A stretch of 64,000 nucleotides of DNA from the NCBI RefSeq assembly GCF_000720325.1, contig NZ_JOJM01000019.1:1-64000 (forward strand), in the 5' to 3' direction. This document shows positions 39,830-47,989 of the stretch, piece after piece. Under the pieces are notes generated by a model. That model saw nothing but the letters and a program-made list of their open reading frames with translations. It was not told the DNA's origin and searched no databases. A program made the position numbers and the translations under genes. Source of the DNA: Streptomyces sp. NRRL B-1347. Its GTDB lineage: Bacteria; Actinomycetota; Actinomycetes; Streptomycetales; Streptomycetaceae. Position 1 is the first letter of the stretch; each line of letters begins with the position of its first letter.

Positions 39830-40204
39830 TCAGGACCGGCGAGGCTGGACGCGCTCGGCAGCCCAACCGCCCGGCTGATGCTTCGCGGTCTCACGGTTGT
39901 GGCACGACGTGCACAGCGGACGCAGACGCGACCACGCGTCCGGATCGGCGACACCACGAGCCACCAGCGACCGACGCGACTCCGGGAAGTGATCCGCCAC
40001 GGTCGCGATGCGCGAGCACAGCACGCACCACGGATGCGCGTACAAGTAGCGGCGCCGGACGCTCTGCCAGCGGGTGTCATAGCCCCGCTCGGCTGTCGTG
40101 CCTCGCTGTTGCTGTGCCTCACGCTCGTGCTTCGGGCAGCGTCCCCCGCTCGTCAGCTCGGGACACCCGGGGATCGTGCAGGGGGTACGGGGCTTACGGG
40201 GCAC
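39830..40204 (-). CDS. HNH endonuclease
   Basis: Protein of 124 residues with CTIPGCPELTSGGRCPKH at the start and an HNH core: HPWCVLCSRIATVADHFPESRRSL...RPLCTSCHNRETAKH, with paired CxxC motifs and the catalytic His in ADHFP. Located next to the terminase genes, where HNH proteins can stimulate packaging cleavage. Confidence 0.85.
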   Translation of the reverse strand: MPRKPRTPCTIPGCPELTSGGRCPKHEREAQQQRGTTAERGYDTRWQSVRRRYLYAHPWCVLCSRIATVADHFPESRRSLVARGVADPDAWSRLRPLCTSCHNRETAKHQPGGWAAERVQPRRS

Positions 40205-40561
40205 GGGGGATCACCTCCCGAGGGGTGGGGTTTGCGGGGCAGGTGGACTCGATCGCCACTGCCGCCCGGGAGCAACCGGGCGCTTACCAGGGCAGGGCGT
40301 ACGCCTGCACCGCACCTCTTCAGCTCCCGTACCGTTCCGGAAATCGGTAATCCGCTATTTGTGTAGCAAGCAATGGAGTCAAGGCCCCGTAGGAGTGAAG
40401 CGGAAGCGTTCGCAGAAAGCCGTATTCCCCTTTGCCTCACTTACTGGAATGTGCGCCTCCGCACCTCTGGGGTGCGGGTGCGATCGTGAGTTCCGTCGGA
40501 CCGCGTGTTTCCCCTCGTGTTCACTCGGCACGGCATGCGGCCCCGGGCAAGGAGGAAGAAC
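40205..40561. other. divergent promoter region, no gene
   Basis: About 360 bases between the leftward HNH gene and the rightward secreted-protein gene. No convincing reading frame; GC falls around 40330-40450. It must hold the promoter of the rightward gene and probably of the late leftward operon, but I see no certain -10/-35 pair. Confidence 0.35.
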
Positions 40562-41116
40562 TTGAAGCGTCGTCTCGCCCTCGCCATCGCCACGCTCTTG
40601 CTGGCAGGTGCCACCACAGCAGTCACGGCAAGTCCGGCAGCAGCAGCGCCCCCGGAGCTGTGCACCGCGGAACAGGAAGCACAGGGAGCAGTCAACGACG
40701 CCGTCGCAAAGGGCTGCCATGCCGACCGAGCCAACAGCGCTGCCGCGCGCGGCTCCAAGTACCTTGAGCGGGCGTACAGCATCAAGGATGGCAGCCACGA
40801 AGAGGAACACCTCATCAATGAGCTTGACCAGCTTTCAGAGGTCGCTGGCACAGCCGCCGGGGACGCCGACAACGCGGAAACTGCCGCTGATGCCGCCGAG
40901 TACGCTCGGAAGGCTGCCAGCGTGGTCAATGGGATGGCCAAGGCTGTCTCTGACATGACGAACCACACTCAGCAGGACACCGCCCGCGCACTGGCCGCCG
41001 AAACCGCATACCAGGCAGCCAGGCAAATCAGCGAAGAGGGCACGGGCCGAAACGCAGCGCTGAACGTGGCAGCGGACACGGCAGAAAAGGGAGCCCAGGC
41101 CGGAATCGACTGGTAA
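40562..41116 (+). CDS. secreted alanine-rich helical protein (moron candidate)
   Basis: Protein of 184 residues from TTG 40562 with AAGGAGGAA upstream. A Sec signal peptide is clear: basic KRR, hydrophobic core LALAIATLLLAGATTAV and cleavage site near SPAAAAP. The mature part is Ala/Glu-rich and almost wholly helical, with few cysteines (ELCTAEQ and KGCHAD) that may pair. It reads opposite to the phage late operon, between two HNH genes. Such isolated exported proteins in prophages are typical conversion genes. Function unknown. Confidence 0.75.
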   Translation: MKRRLALAIATLLLAGATTAVTASPAAAAPPELCTAEQEAQGAVNDAVAKGCHADRANSAAARGSKYLERAYSIKDGSHEEEHLINELDQLSEVAGTAAGDADNAETAADAAEYARKAASVVNGMAKAVSDMTNHTQQDTARALAAETAYQAARQISEEGTGRNAALNVAADTAEKGAQAGIDW

Positions 41117-41158
41117 GGCTGACCGCCAACACGTCACCTGACCTCCGGGCCGCACCGC

Positions 41159-41524
41159 TCAGCGCCCGGAGGCCAGGACCCCCGCACCAGCCGCCCCGAA
41201 CTCCGTCGCGGTCTTCAACCCGTGGCACCCCCGGCACAGCACCTGAACGTTGCCCGCCGTGTCCGTCCCGCCCATCGCGAGGGGCCGCACATGGTCTACG
41301 TCCACCGCTTCCGCGGGGAAGTCGTGCAGGCACCAGTCACACCAGGCGTGACCGCGCTCCTGTATCCGTGCGCGGAGCCGCGCCGCCGCATCATGGCGTC
41401 TCGCCCTGCGCCTACCGCGTGCACGTCGGGCACGAACCGAGGGAAGCGCTTGGTGCTGTGCGTCGTGAACGTCGCAGCGTCCGCGGCGAGTTGCCGTGTC
41501 GGGGCACTCAATGCATGGGGTCAT
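41159..41524 (-). CDS. second HNH endonuclease
   Basis: Protein of 121 residues: CIECPDTATRRGRCDVH zinc-like start, basic middle, HNH core HAWCDWCLHDFPAEAVDVDHVRPLAMGGTDTAGNVQVLCRGCHGLKTATEF with CxxC pairs and the DHVRPL catalytic His. More complete than the HNH at 39830; one may be the packaging-linked HNH, the other selfish or degenerate. Confidence 0.85.
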   Translation of the reverse strand: MTPCIECPDTATRRGRCDVHDAQHQALPSVRARRARGRRRARRHDAAARLRARIQERGHAWCDWCLHDFPAEAVDVDHVRPLAMGGTDTAGNVQVLCRGCHGLKTATEFGAAGAGVLASGR

Positions 41525-41555
41525 GGGTCACCGCCTGGTCGTCGTTGTCGTGGAG

Positions 41556-41655
41556 TGCCCGCCCCCGGACTCGAACCGGGGAACTCTGCGGGTTGCTTCC
41601 GGGTCTCCCCGAGGGGGCCGGTACCGCGCACCTCTAGCCGTTGGGTCAGCGGGCA
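41556..41655 (-). tRNA. tRNA-like element with aberrant anticodon domain
   Basis: On the minus strand a 7-bp acceptor TGCCCGC/GCGGGCA, T8, a D-arm ACC-CAACGGCTAGA-GGT and a T-arm CCCCGG-TTCGAGT-CCGGGG can be drawn over 100 nt. The central part does not form a normal anticodon arm; instead GCGG/CCGC closes an inner hairpin (CCCC/GGGG). No anticodon can be assigned. Probably a degenerate or insertion-bearing phage tRNA, or a tRNA mimic. Confidence 0.4.
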
Positions 41656-41957
41656 TGGTCGTCCGAGCCGGCGAACCGGTCCGGACGTTGTGGGGGGCCG
41701 TACGGGCTTCCAACCCCGTTCGGCGCACTCGCGGACGAGTGGGTTACTGATGGGCGGTACGGCCCCCGCGCGCTGTCTCACGACCCCCGCGGCCACCCCG
41801 AGTAACGCGGGATGCGTGGTGCATGAACAGCGCTTGTCGCCGAGAGCGGACACTCAGACCGCCGTGTGTCCCCCTGTAGGGCGGGTGCGCGGTAATCCCG
41901 CTCCCGGCAAGTTGGTGAGGGAGGGTGGCACTCGCCCCGAGCGCCCTGCCCGTTCCC
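41656..41957. other. gene-free GC-rich stretch
   Basis: About 300 bases without a convincing gene; the frames open here do not resemble proteins. It lies between the tRNA-like element and the 32-bp direct repeats. Confidence 0.3.
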
Positions 41958-41989
41958 CCCTCCTACTTTCTGTGGGGAGCGGACCTTGC
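41958..41989. repeat. 32-bp direct repeat, copy 1
   Basis: Core CTCCTACTTTCTGTGGGGAG followed by CGGACCTTGC. CTCC and GGAG can pair around a pyrimidine-rich loop. The second copy at 42026 differs at one base. A related form occurs at about 13571-13598 (GCTCCCTGTGGGGAGCGGGG then CTTGC). Confidence 0.6.
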
Positions 41990-42025
41990 TCGGTGTCGCT
42001 GCGCACGAGCGAGCGGGCTGTTTCG

Positions 42026-42057
42026 CCCTCCTACTTTCTGTGGGGAGCAGACCTTGC
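42026..42057. repeat. 32-bp direct repeat, copy 2
   Basis: 31 of 32 bases identical to 41958-41989, 68 bp downstream, in the gene-free region between the HNH gene and the integrase remnant. Possible protein-binding iteron or small-RNA target. Confidence 0.6.
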
Positions 42058-42097
42058 CCAAGGGGTCGACTGGTGGCGGAGTGCCGTTTGAGGTACC

Positions 42098-42157
42098 GGG
42101 CTCTCTTTTCTTGGATTTTTTCTATGCGTTCCAAAAAAGTGGTGTAAACCGTCACTC
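42098..42157 (-). repeat. dispersed imperfect repeat, copy B
   Basis: Minus strand: AGTGACGGTTTACACC, ACTTTTTTGGAACGCATAGA, AAAATCCAAGAAAAGAGAG. Related to copy A at 22191-22250. The shared GTGACGGTT...TTTTTTG...GAAAAA...CCAAGAAA order is unlikely by chance in GC-rich DNA. Confidence 0.5.
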
Positions 42158-42223
42158 CATCACCCCTCGCCCCGCTGTCGAGCTGCCCCGAGCGCGCGAG
42201 GGGACCGGGGGCGGGTAGCGGAA

Positions 42224-42256
42224 AGCCCCGGGCAGTCTCGGGGACCGACCGGGGCT
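42224..42256. terminator. terminator after integrase remnant
   Basis: AGCCCCGG and CCGGGGCT pair around a 17-nt loop, about 125 nt beyond the integrase stop at 42382. Confidence 0.6.
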
Positions 42257-42381
42257 CTCGCGGCTAGCTGTACTGCACCGCATACAACCGGATACCTAGC
42301 CGCTCAGGGACTGTACCGGGGCAGCCGAGGGCCCCGACGGTCGGCAGGGACCGCCGGGACCGTTCCGGGCCTATGGCACGG

Positions 42382-43914
42382 CTACGCGGCTACCAGTGCC
42401 CGTGCGGGCTCGGCGGGGGCAGGATCGGGCTCGGGGTGCACCCGCACGGTGCTTGTGGCGGGCTCGGCGAGGGTGTGCACGGGCTCGGGCTCGGCGAGGC
42501 GTACCGCGCTGCCCGGAGCCGGGGGCGCGTCGTTGCGGGCTTCGGCTTCCGCATCCCCGGTGACGGTCGCAAGCTCGGCAATGGCGGGGTCCAGTTCTCC
42601 GGTGATGGTGAAGTCGACGCGGCGTGGGTCGAGCCGTCGCCATCCGCCCTTGCTGCCCGGCTTGACCATCAGGCGTGCTCCCGCGGCTATGAGCATGGCG
42701 CGCTGTGCCGCCGTGTCGGCGTCGTTCCAGTCGTCGGCGTACGTGCGCCCGGTGGGGACCACCTCTCGGCGAGGCTCGCGCTTCTCTCGGGATTCCAGCT
42801 CGGCCAACCGGGCGTCAAGGGCGTCTGCGCGACGCTGCCACTCGGCCTTCGCGGTCTTGGACTTCTGGCGTCCCTTGTCCTGCTGGTGCTCGGCGAACTC
42901 TGCTGCTGTCGCGTCTATCTCGGGCTGCGGGTCATAGCCCGGTATCTCGATGACGCGGTTGATCTGCACCTGACCGGCCGCCTTCAGGAACTGTTCGGTG
43001 ACGTACTCATCGACCCACTCAGCCCGCACTGTGCAGGGGGCGGGGCAGTGTGTCCCGTACTTGTACGACGAGCACCGGTAGGTACCGCTGGACCGGTTCA
43101 GGTACATCCGCTCGTCGCATCCGTTGCAGTGGATGACCCGCAGCAACAGCGCGGTGGAGTCGGTGCGCTCGGGCGCCTTCTCCGCCACGGGCTTGGGGGT
43201 GAGCAGTGCGGCAACCTGGTCGAACTCTTCGCGGCTGAAGATGGGGGATGTGGTGGCCATGACGGGGTTGCCCGCGTCGTCGCGCACGGGCTTGCCGCGG
43301 TGCATCTTCCAGCCCATGAGCGCGGGGTTGGCCAGCATCTTCTCGATGGTCTGCGCACGCCACTGCGCGGGCTTCTTCACGGGCTGGTCCGTGGCCACGG
43401 CGGTGCGCTTCTTGGTGCGCGCCTGGTAGGCAGTCCAGTGCGCGGACGGGGACAGCACGCCATCCGCGTTGAGGGCGCGCGCGATGGTGTGCAGTCCTCG
43501 GCCGTCCATCAGCTCGGCAATGATCCGCTCAATGATCTTCACCGCGTCCGGGTCGGGTACGAGGGTCCAGCCGATTCCGCCGTGCTCGGCGGGCATCTCG
43601 GCGGGCAGGTAGCCGTATGCGGGCTTGCCGCCGCCCCGCCAGCGAAGCGGCATCTTCCGCATGGCTGCCTGTGCCCCGGTGACGCGGTCCTTGATGCTCT
43701 GCGACTCGACCTGAGCGGCAAAGGCCAGCATGAGCATCATGAGTTCGCTCATGGGGTCCATGGGGTTGCGGAAGTCGAACGTCAGACGGCCCCCGCCGAT
43801 GCCCTCGGCGAACACGATGAGCTTGCGGTGTTCGCGGGCCCACTTGGCAAGCTCGTGCATGTCGCCCATGTCCCGGATGGCGCGGTCGAAGCGCCAGAAC
43901 ACCAGGGCGTCAAA
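42382..43914 (-). pseudogene. large serine integrase lacking the N-terminal catalytic region
   Basis: Homology begins abruptly at FDALVFWRFDRAIRDMGDMHELAKW, which in large serine recombinases lies near residue 90-110. Downstream come the rest of the catalytic domain (VFAEGIGGGRLTFDFRNPMDPMSELMMLMLAFAAQVES), the recombinase domain (MRKMPLRWRGGGKPAYGYLP, LANPALMGWKMHRGKP), the zinc ribbon (CNGCDERMYLN...YRCSSY) and the coiled-coil segment. The frame stays open to 43992 but encodes Gly-rich low-complexity residues without the R-x-S nucleophile motif. No piece of the missing domain is found elsewhere. The gene stops being phage-like at the cobL junction, so a deletion across attR is the simplest explanation. 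Confidence 0.8.
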
Positions 43915-43955
43915 GAGTGCGCCTCCGTTGCCCCCGAGTGCCGAGGTACCGCTCA

Positions 43956-45242
43956 GTGACCCGCCCCCGTCCCGCCCCGCCCGCCCCCGTCACCGTCGTA
44001 GGGCTCGGTGCCGACGGCTGGGCAGGAGTGCCGGACGCGGCCAGGGACGAGCTGCGCGCGGCGGACGTGCTGATCGGCGGCCCCCGCCAACTCGCACTGC
44101 TGCCACCGGACTGCCGCGGGGAGCGGATCGCCTGGCCCGCGCCGCTGCGCCCCGCGGTGCCGGGGCTTCTCGCCGCGCACGCGGGCCGCAGGATCGCCGT
44201 CCTCGCGAGCGGCGACCCGATGTTCTACGGCATCGGCCGCGCCCTCACCGAGGAGCTGGGGCCCGGCGCGCTGCGCGTCCTGCCGCACCCCTCCTCCGTG
44301 TCGTACGCCTGCGCCCGGCTCGGCTGGCCCGTGGAGGACGTCGAGGTCGTCACGCTCGTGGGGCGCCCGGCCGGACGGCTCGCCGCGGCCCTGCACGACG
44401 GGCGCCGGCTGCTCGTCCTCAGCGCGGGCGCCGCGACCCCCGCCGAGGTCGCCGCGCTGCTGCGGGACCGCGGCTTCGGGCCCAGCCGGATGCGGGTCCT
44501 GGAGCAACTCGGCGGCCCGGCGGAGCGGATGACCGACGCGGCCGCCGCCGACGCCTGGGCGCTGCCGCCCGGCGACCCCCTCAACGTCGTCGCCGTCGAG
44601 TGCCGCCGCGCCCCGGACGCCCTGCGGCTCGGCGCGGTGCCCGGCCTGCCAGACGCGGCGTACGAGAGCGACGGGCAGCTCACCAAGCGGCACGTCCGCG
44701 CCGCCACGCTCGGCGCGCTCGCGCCCGCCCCCGGCGAACTCCTGTGGGACGTCGGCGGCGGCTCCGGCTCGATCGCCGTGGAGTGGCTGCGCACCCATCC
44801 GTCGTGCCGGGCCGTCACCGTCGAGCGCGACCCCGTACGGGCCGGGCGCATCGGCCGCAACGCCGACCGGCTCGGCGTGCCGGGCCTGAAGGTCGTCACG
44901 GGTGCCGCGCCCGCCGCGCTCGGCGGACTGCCGCGGCCCGACGCCGTGTTCATCGGCGGCGGGCTCACCGCCCCCGGACTGCTCGACGCCTGCTGGCGGG
45001 CGCTGCCCGTGGGGGGCCGCCTCGTCGCCAACACCGTGACACTGGAGTCCGAGGCGCTGCTCGCCGACGCCTACCGGCGCCACGGCGGCGACCTGGTGCG
45101 GCTCGCCGTCGCCCACGCCGTGCCCGTCGGCGGCTTCACCGGCTGGCGCCAGGCCATGCCGGTGACCCAGTGGGCCGTACAGAAGACAGCAGACGCAGCA
45201 CACGCAGTGGACGCAGCAGGAACAGCGGGAGCAGAGCTATGA
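43956..45242 (+). CDS. cobL: precorrin-6Y C5,15-methyltransferase (decarboxylating), CbiE-CbiT fusion
   Basis: Protein of 428 residues. The N-terminal CbiE half has VTVVGLGADGWAG and LASGDPMFYGIG (SAM-binding tetrapyrrole methylase motifs). The C-terminal CbiT half has LLWDVGGGSGSIAVEWLR (SAM motif) and AVTVERDP. It methylates C5 and C15 and decarboxylates precorrin-6B. GTG 43956 is favoured (CGAGG 8 nt upstream, residues VTRPRPAPPAPVTVV); GTGs at 43917 and 43938 would start in or at the phage junction. Coupled to cobM by ATGA. The prophage end lies a few tens of bases upstream. Confidence 0.92.
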   Translation: MTRPRPAPPAPVTVVGLGADGWAGVPDAARDELRAADVLIGGPRQLALLPPDCRGERIAWPAPLRPAVPGLLAAHAGRRIAVLASGDPMFYGIGRALTEELGPGALRVLPHPSSVSYACARLGWPVEDVEVVTLVGRPAGRLAAALHDGRRLLVLSAGAATPAEVAALLRDRGFGPSRMRVLEQLGGPAERMTDAAAADAWALPPGDPLNVVAVECRRAPDALRLGAVPGLPDAAYESDGQLTKRHVRAATLGALAPAPGELLWDVGGGSGSIAVEWLRTHPSCRAVTVERDPVRAGRIGRNADRLGVPGLKVVTGAAPAALGGLPRPDAVFIGGGLTAPGLLDACWRALPVGGRLVANTVTLESEALLADAYRRHGGDLVRLAVAHAVPVGGFTGWRQAMPVTQWAVQKTADAAHAVDAAGTAGAEL

Positions 45243-45988
45243 CCGTGTACTTCATCGGCGCCGGACCCGGTGCCGCCGACCTCATCACGGTGCGCGGCGC
45301 CCGGACGCTCGCCGCCTGCCGGGTCTGTCTGTACGCGGGCAGCCTGGTGCCGCGCGAACTGCTCGCCGAATGCCCGCCGGACGCCCGCCTGGTGGACACC
45401 GCGCAGCTCAACCTGGACGAGATCGTCGCCGAGCTGACCCGCGCCCATGAGGAGGGGCACGACGTCGCCCGGCTGCACTCCGGGGACCCGTCGGTGTTCA
45501 GCGCGGTCGCCGAGCAGATGCGGCGGCTCGACGCGGCCGGTGTGCCCTACGAGGTCGTCCCGGGCGTGCCCGCCTTCGCCGCGGCGGCCGCGGCCCTGAA
45601 GCGGGAGCTGACCGTGCCGACCGTCGGCCAGACCGTGATCCTGACCCGGATCGCGCAGCGCGCCACGGCCATGCCCGAGGGCGAGGACCTGGCGACGCTC
45701 GGCCGCAGCGGCGCGCTGATCGTGCTGCACCTGGCCGCCGGTTACGTGGACCGCGTGGTCGAGGAGCTGCTGCCGCACTACGGCGCCGACTGCCCCGCCG
45801 CCGTCGTCGCGTACGCCTCGCGCCCCGAGGAGCTGGTCCTGCGCGGCACGCTCGACGAGATCGCGGGGAAGGTGAAGGCCGCGGGGGTCGTGCGGACTGC
45901 CGTGATCATGGTGGGGCGGACGCTCGGGGCCGAGCAGTTCCGTGACAGCCACCTGTACTCCGCGGAGCGCGACCGGCACATCTGCTGA
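45239..45988 (+). CDS. cobM: precorrin-4 C11-methyltransferase
   Basis: Protein of 249 residues: MTVYFIGAGPGAADLITVRGARTL at the start, LHSGDPSVFSAVAEQMRRLD and YEVVPGVPAFAAAAAALKRELTVP, the hallmark motifs of CobM/CbiF. Ends RDSHLYSAERDRHIC. ATG overlaps the cobL stop, so the pair is co-translated. Confidence 0.93.
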   Translation: MTVYFIGAGPGAADLITVRGARTLAACRVCLYAGSLVPRELLAECPPDARLVDTAQLNLDEIVAELTRAHEEGHDVARLHSGDPSVFSAVAEQMRRLDAAGVPYEVVPGVPAFAAAAAALKRELTVPTVGQTVILTRIAQRATAMPEGEDLATLGRSGALIVLHLAAGYVDRVVEELLPHYGADCPAAVVAYASRPEELVLRGTLDEIAGKVKAAGVVRTAVIMVGRTLGAEQFRDSHLYSAERDRHIC

Positions 45989-46066
45989 GCGCCTGCCGGG
46001 GTGCCCAGTGGTGACGTCTGGCGTCTGCGGGTTCGTCGTGGCTTGTCGCGCAGTTCCCCGCGCCCC

Positions 46067-47194
46067 TTAGGGTGCTTCGGCTGGGCCCGACCTTCCCACC
46101 ACCGTGCCCGCTCGGTCGATGCAGATGACGTCCACCGTCACCGGCGCCCCGCGCAGCACCGCCAGGGCCTGGTCGCGGGCCTCCACGGCCACCAGGTCGC
46201 CGAGGGGGACCCCGGCCGCCGCGCACAGCTGGAGCGCGGCGAGCCCGGTGTTGGCTTCCGCCACCTGTGCGGCGAGGGCCTCGTCCGCGCCGCCGCGGCG
46301 GGCCAGGGCGGCGAGGAAGCCCTTGTCGACCTGGGAGCGGGCGGAGTGCAGGTCGAGGTGTCCGGCGGCGAGCTTGGAGAGCTTCGCGAAGCCGCCGCAG
46401 ACGGTCAGCCGTTCCACCGGGTGACGGCGGACGTACTTCAGGACGGCGCCCGCGAAATCGCCCATGTCGAGCAGGGCGTCCTCGGGCAGGTCGTACTCGG
46501 CGACGACCGTACGCTCCGACGTCGACCCGGTGCACCCGGCGACGTGCGTGCGCCCGGCCGCCCGCGCCACGTCCACGCCCCGCCGGATGGAGTCGATCCA
46601 CGCCGAGCAGGAGTACGGCACGACGATGCCGGTGGTGCCGAGGATGGACAGGCCGCCGAGGATGCCGAGCCGCGGGTTCCAGGTGGAGCGGGCGATCTCC
46701 TCGCCGTGGTCGACGGAGACGGTGATCTCGACGTCGCCGCTGCCGCCGTGCGCCGCCGCGACCCGCGCCACGTGGTCCCGCATCATCTGCCGGGGCACCG
46801 GGTTCACGGCCGGTTCGCCGACGGGCAGGGGAAGCCCGGGGCGCGTGACCGTGCCCACGCCGGGGCCCGCCCTGAAGACGACCCCGCTCCCGGCGGGCAG
46901 CCGCCGCACGGTGGCCCGGACGAGCGCGCCGTGCGTGACGTCCGGGTCGTCGCCCGCGTCCTTCACGACCCCCGCCATCGCGCGCCCCTCCCCGAGCTCC
47001 TCGGCCGCGAGCGCGAAGGACGGCGTCTGCCCCTTGGGCAGCGTGATCGTCACCGGGTCGGGGAACGCGCCGGTCAGGAGCGCGGTGTACGCGGCCGTCG
47101 TGGCCGCCGTCGCACAGGAACCGGTGGTCCAGCCGGGCCGCAGACCGGTGTGCTTGAGTTGGGCGCCGCGGCCGCCCTTGGCCTCGCTGCTCAT
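46067..47194 (-). CDS. cbiD: cobalt-precorrin-5B C1-methyltransferase
   Basis: Protein of 375 residues: LRPGWTTGSCATAATTAAYTALL (CbiD signature near residue 20), NPRLGILGGLSILGTTGIVVPYSCSAWIDSI, VGCTGSTSE-type segment AGCTGSTSERTV, and VCGGFAKLSKLAAGHLDLHS. It is CbiD rather than the CobF used in Pseudomonas, although CobG/CobN elsewhere in the cluster belong to the oxygen-dependent route. ATG 47194; divergent from cobK with only 30 nt between the two starts. Confidence 0.93.
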   Translation of the reverse strand: MSSEAKGGRGAQLKHTGLRPGWTTGSCATAATTAAYTALLTGAFPDPVTITLPKGQTPSFALAAEELGEGRAMAGVVKDAGDDPDVTHGALVRATVRRLPAGSGVVFRAGPGVGTVTRPGLPLPVGEPAVNPVPRQMMRDHVARVAAAHGGSGDVEITVSVDHGEEIARSTWNPRLGILGGLSILGTTGIVVPYSCSAWIDSIRRGVDVARAAGRTHVAGCTGSTSERTVVAEYDLPEDALLDMGDFAGAVLKYVRRHPVERLTVCGGFAKLSKLAAGHLDLHSARSQVDKGFLAALARRGGADEALAAQVAEANTGLAALQLCAAAGVPLGDLVAVEARDQALAVLRGAPVTVDVICIDRAGTVVGRSGPAEAP

Positions 47195-47224
47195 GCCTCG
47201 CTCTTTTGAAGGGAACCGGACTTC

Positions 47225-47974
47225 GTGCACATCCTCATCCTCGGCGGGACCACCGAGGCCCGGCGCCTCGCCGAGCGTCTGGCGGAGCAGGCGCCGGGGC
47301 TGCGCGTGACAAACTCCCTGGCCGGACGCGTCGCCGCGCCCCGGCTTCCGCCCGGCGAGGTGCGCGTGGGCGGCTTCGGCGGGGCCGAGGGCCTGGCCGC
47401 GTGGCTGCGCGCGCACGCGGTGGACGCGCTCATCGACGCCACCCACCCCTTCGCCGGGACCATCAGTTTCAACGCGGCGCGGGCCGCCGCCGACGCCCAT
47501 GTTCCCCTGCTGGCGCTGCGCCGCCCCGGCTGGGTGCCGGTGGCGGGCGACGACTGGCGCGAGGCGGGCTCCCTGACGGAGGCCGCCGAGCTGCTGCCCG
47601 CGCTCGGCTCCCGGGTGTTCCTGACCACGGGCCGGATGGGCCTCGCGGCGTTCGCGGCCCTGGACGCGCAGTGGTTCCTGGTTCGGTCCGTGGACGCGCC
47701 CGAGGCACCGCACCCGCCCCGCATGGAGGTGCTCCTGGACCGCGGCCCCTTCACCCTCGAAGGGGAGCGGGAGCTGCTGCGCCGCCACCGCGTCGACGTG
47801 GTGGTCAGCAAGGACAGCGGCGGAGCCGCCACCGCGCCGAAGCTGACGGCCGCCCGCGAGGCCGGGCTGCCCGTGGTCGTGGTCCGCAGGCCGCCGGTGC
47901 CCGAGGGGGTGCCGGTGGTGGCGGAGCCCGCGGCGGCGGTCCGCTGGATCACGGACCGCATCGGCGGGCGCTGA
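47225..47974 (+). CDS. cobK: precorrin-6A reductase
   Basis: Protein of 249 residues: MHILILGGTTEARRLAERLAEQ (NADPH-binding start), DALIDATHPFAGTISFNAARAA, FLTTGRMGL and VVVSKDSGGAATAPKLTAARE, all typical of CobK/CbiJ. GTG 47225. Divergent from cbiD; the two must share promoter space. Confidence 0.93.
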   Translation: MHILILGGTTEARRLAERLAEQAPGLRVTNSLAGRVAAPRLPPGEVRVGGFGGAEGLAAWLRAHAVDALIDATHPFAGTISFNAARAAADAHVPLLALRRPGWVPVAGDDWREAGSLTEAAELLPALGSRVFLTTGRMGLAAFAALDAQWFLVRSVDAPEAPHPPRMEVLLDRGPFTLEGERELLRRHRVDVVVSKDSGGAATAPKLTAAREAGLPVVVVRRPPVPEGVPVVAEPAAAVRWITDRIGGR

Positions 47975-47989
47975 CCGGCTCCCGAGGGC

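Larger units (their letters stand above)
3740..43940. mobile_element. siphovirus-type prophage with truncated serine integrase
   Basis: A complete set of packaging, head, tail, lysis and replication genes lies between host sequence on both sides. The left edge falls between the host repeat (ends about 3730) and the first phage terminator (3787). The right edge falls between the last integrase-homologous codon (about 43914) and the cobL ribosome-binding site (about 43943). No convincing long attL/attR duplication is visible; only the hexamer AGTGCC occurs at both ends (3764 and 43937), which is weak. Virion genes read leftwards in the order terS, terL, portal, MuF, scaffold, capsid, connectors, tail, lysis. 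Cargo includes a lasso peptide cluster and two rightward-reading accessory genes. Confidence 0.9.

Noticed and set aside
41958..42057. CRISPR array from the 32-bp repeats
   Set aside because: Only two copies with a 36-nt spacer, internal hairpin not of CRISPR type, and no cas genes nearby.
41778..42155. 125-residue leftward protein beginning MTVYTTFLERIEK
   Set aside because: Covers the direct repeats and copy B of the dispersed element; composition beyond residue 26 is not protein-like and no homology is recognised.
3764..43942. AGTGCC at both prophage ends as attL/attR core
   Set aside because: Only 6 nt and expected by chance in GC-rich DNA; attR appears deleted. Not enough to assign attachment sites.
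43917..43955. cobL starting at GTG 43917 or 43938
   Set aside because: These lie at or in the prophage junction and lack an adjacent Shine-Dalgarno; GTG 43956 has one and gives the expected N-terminus.
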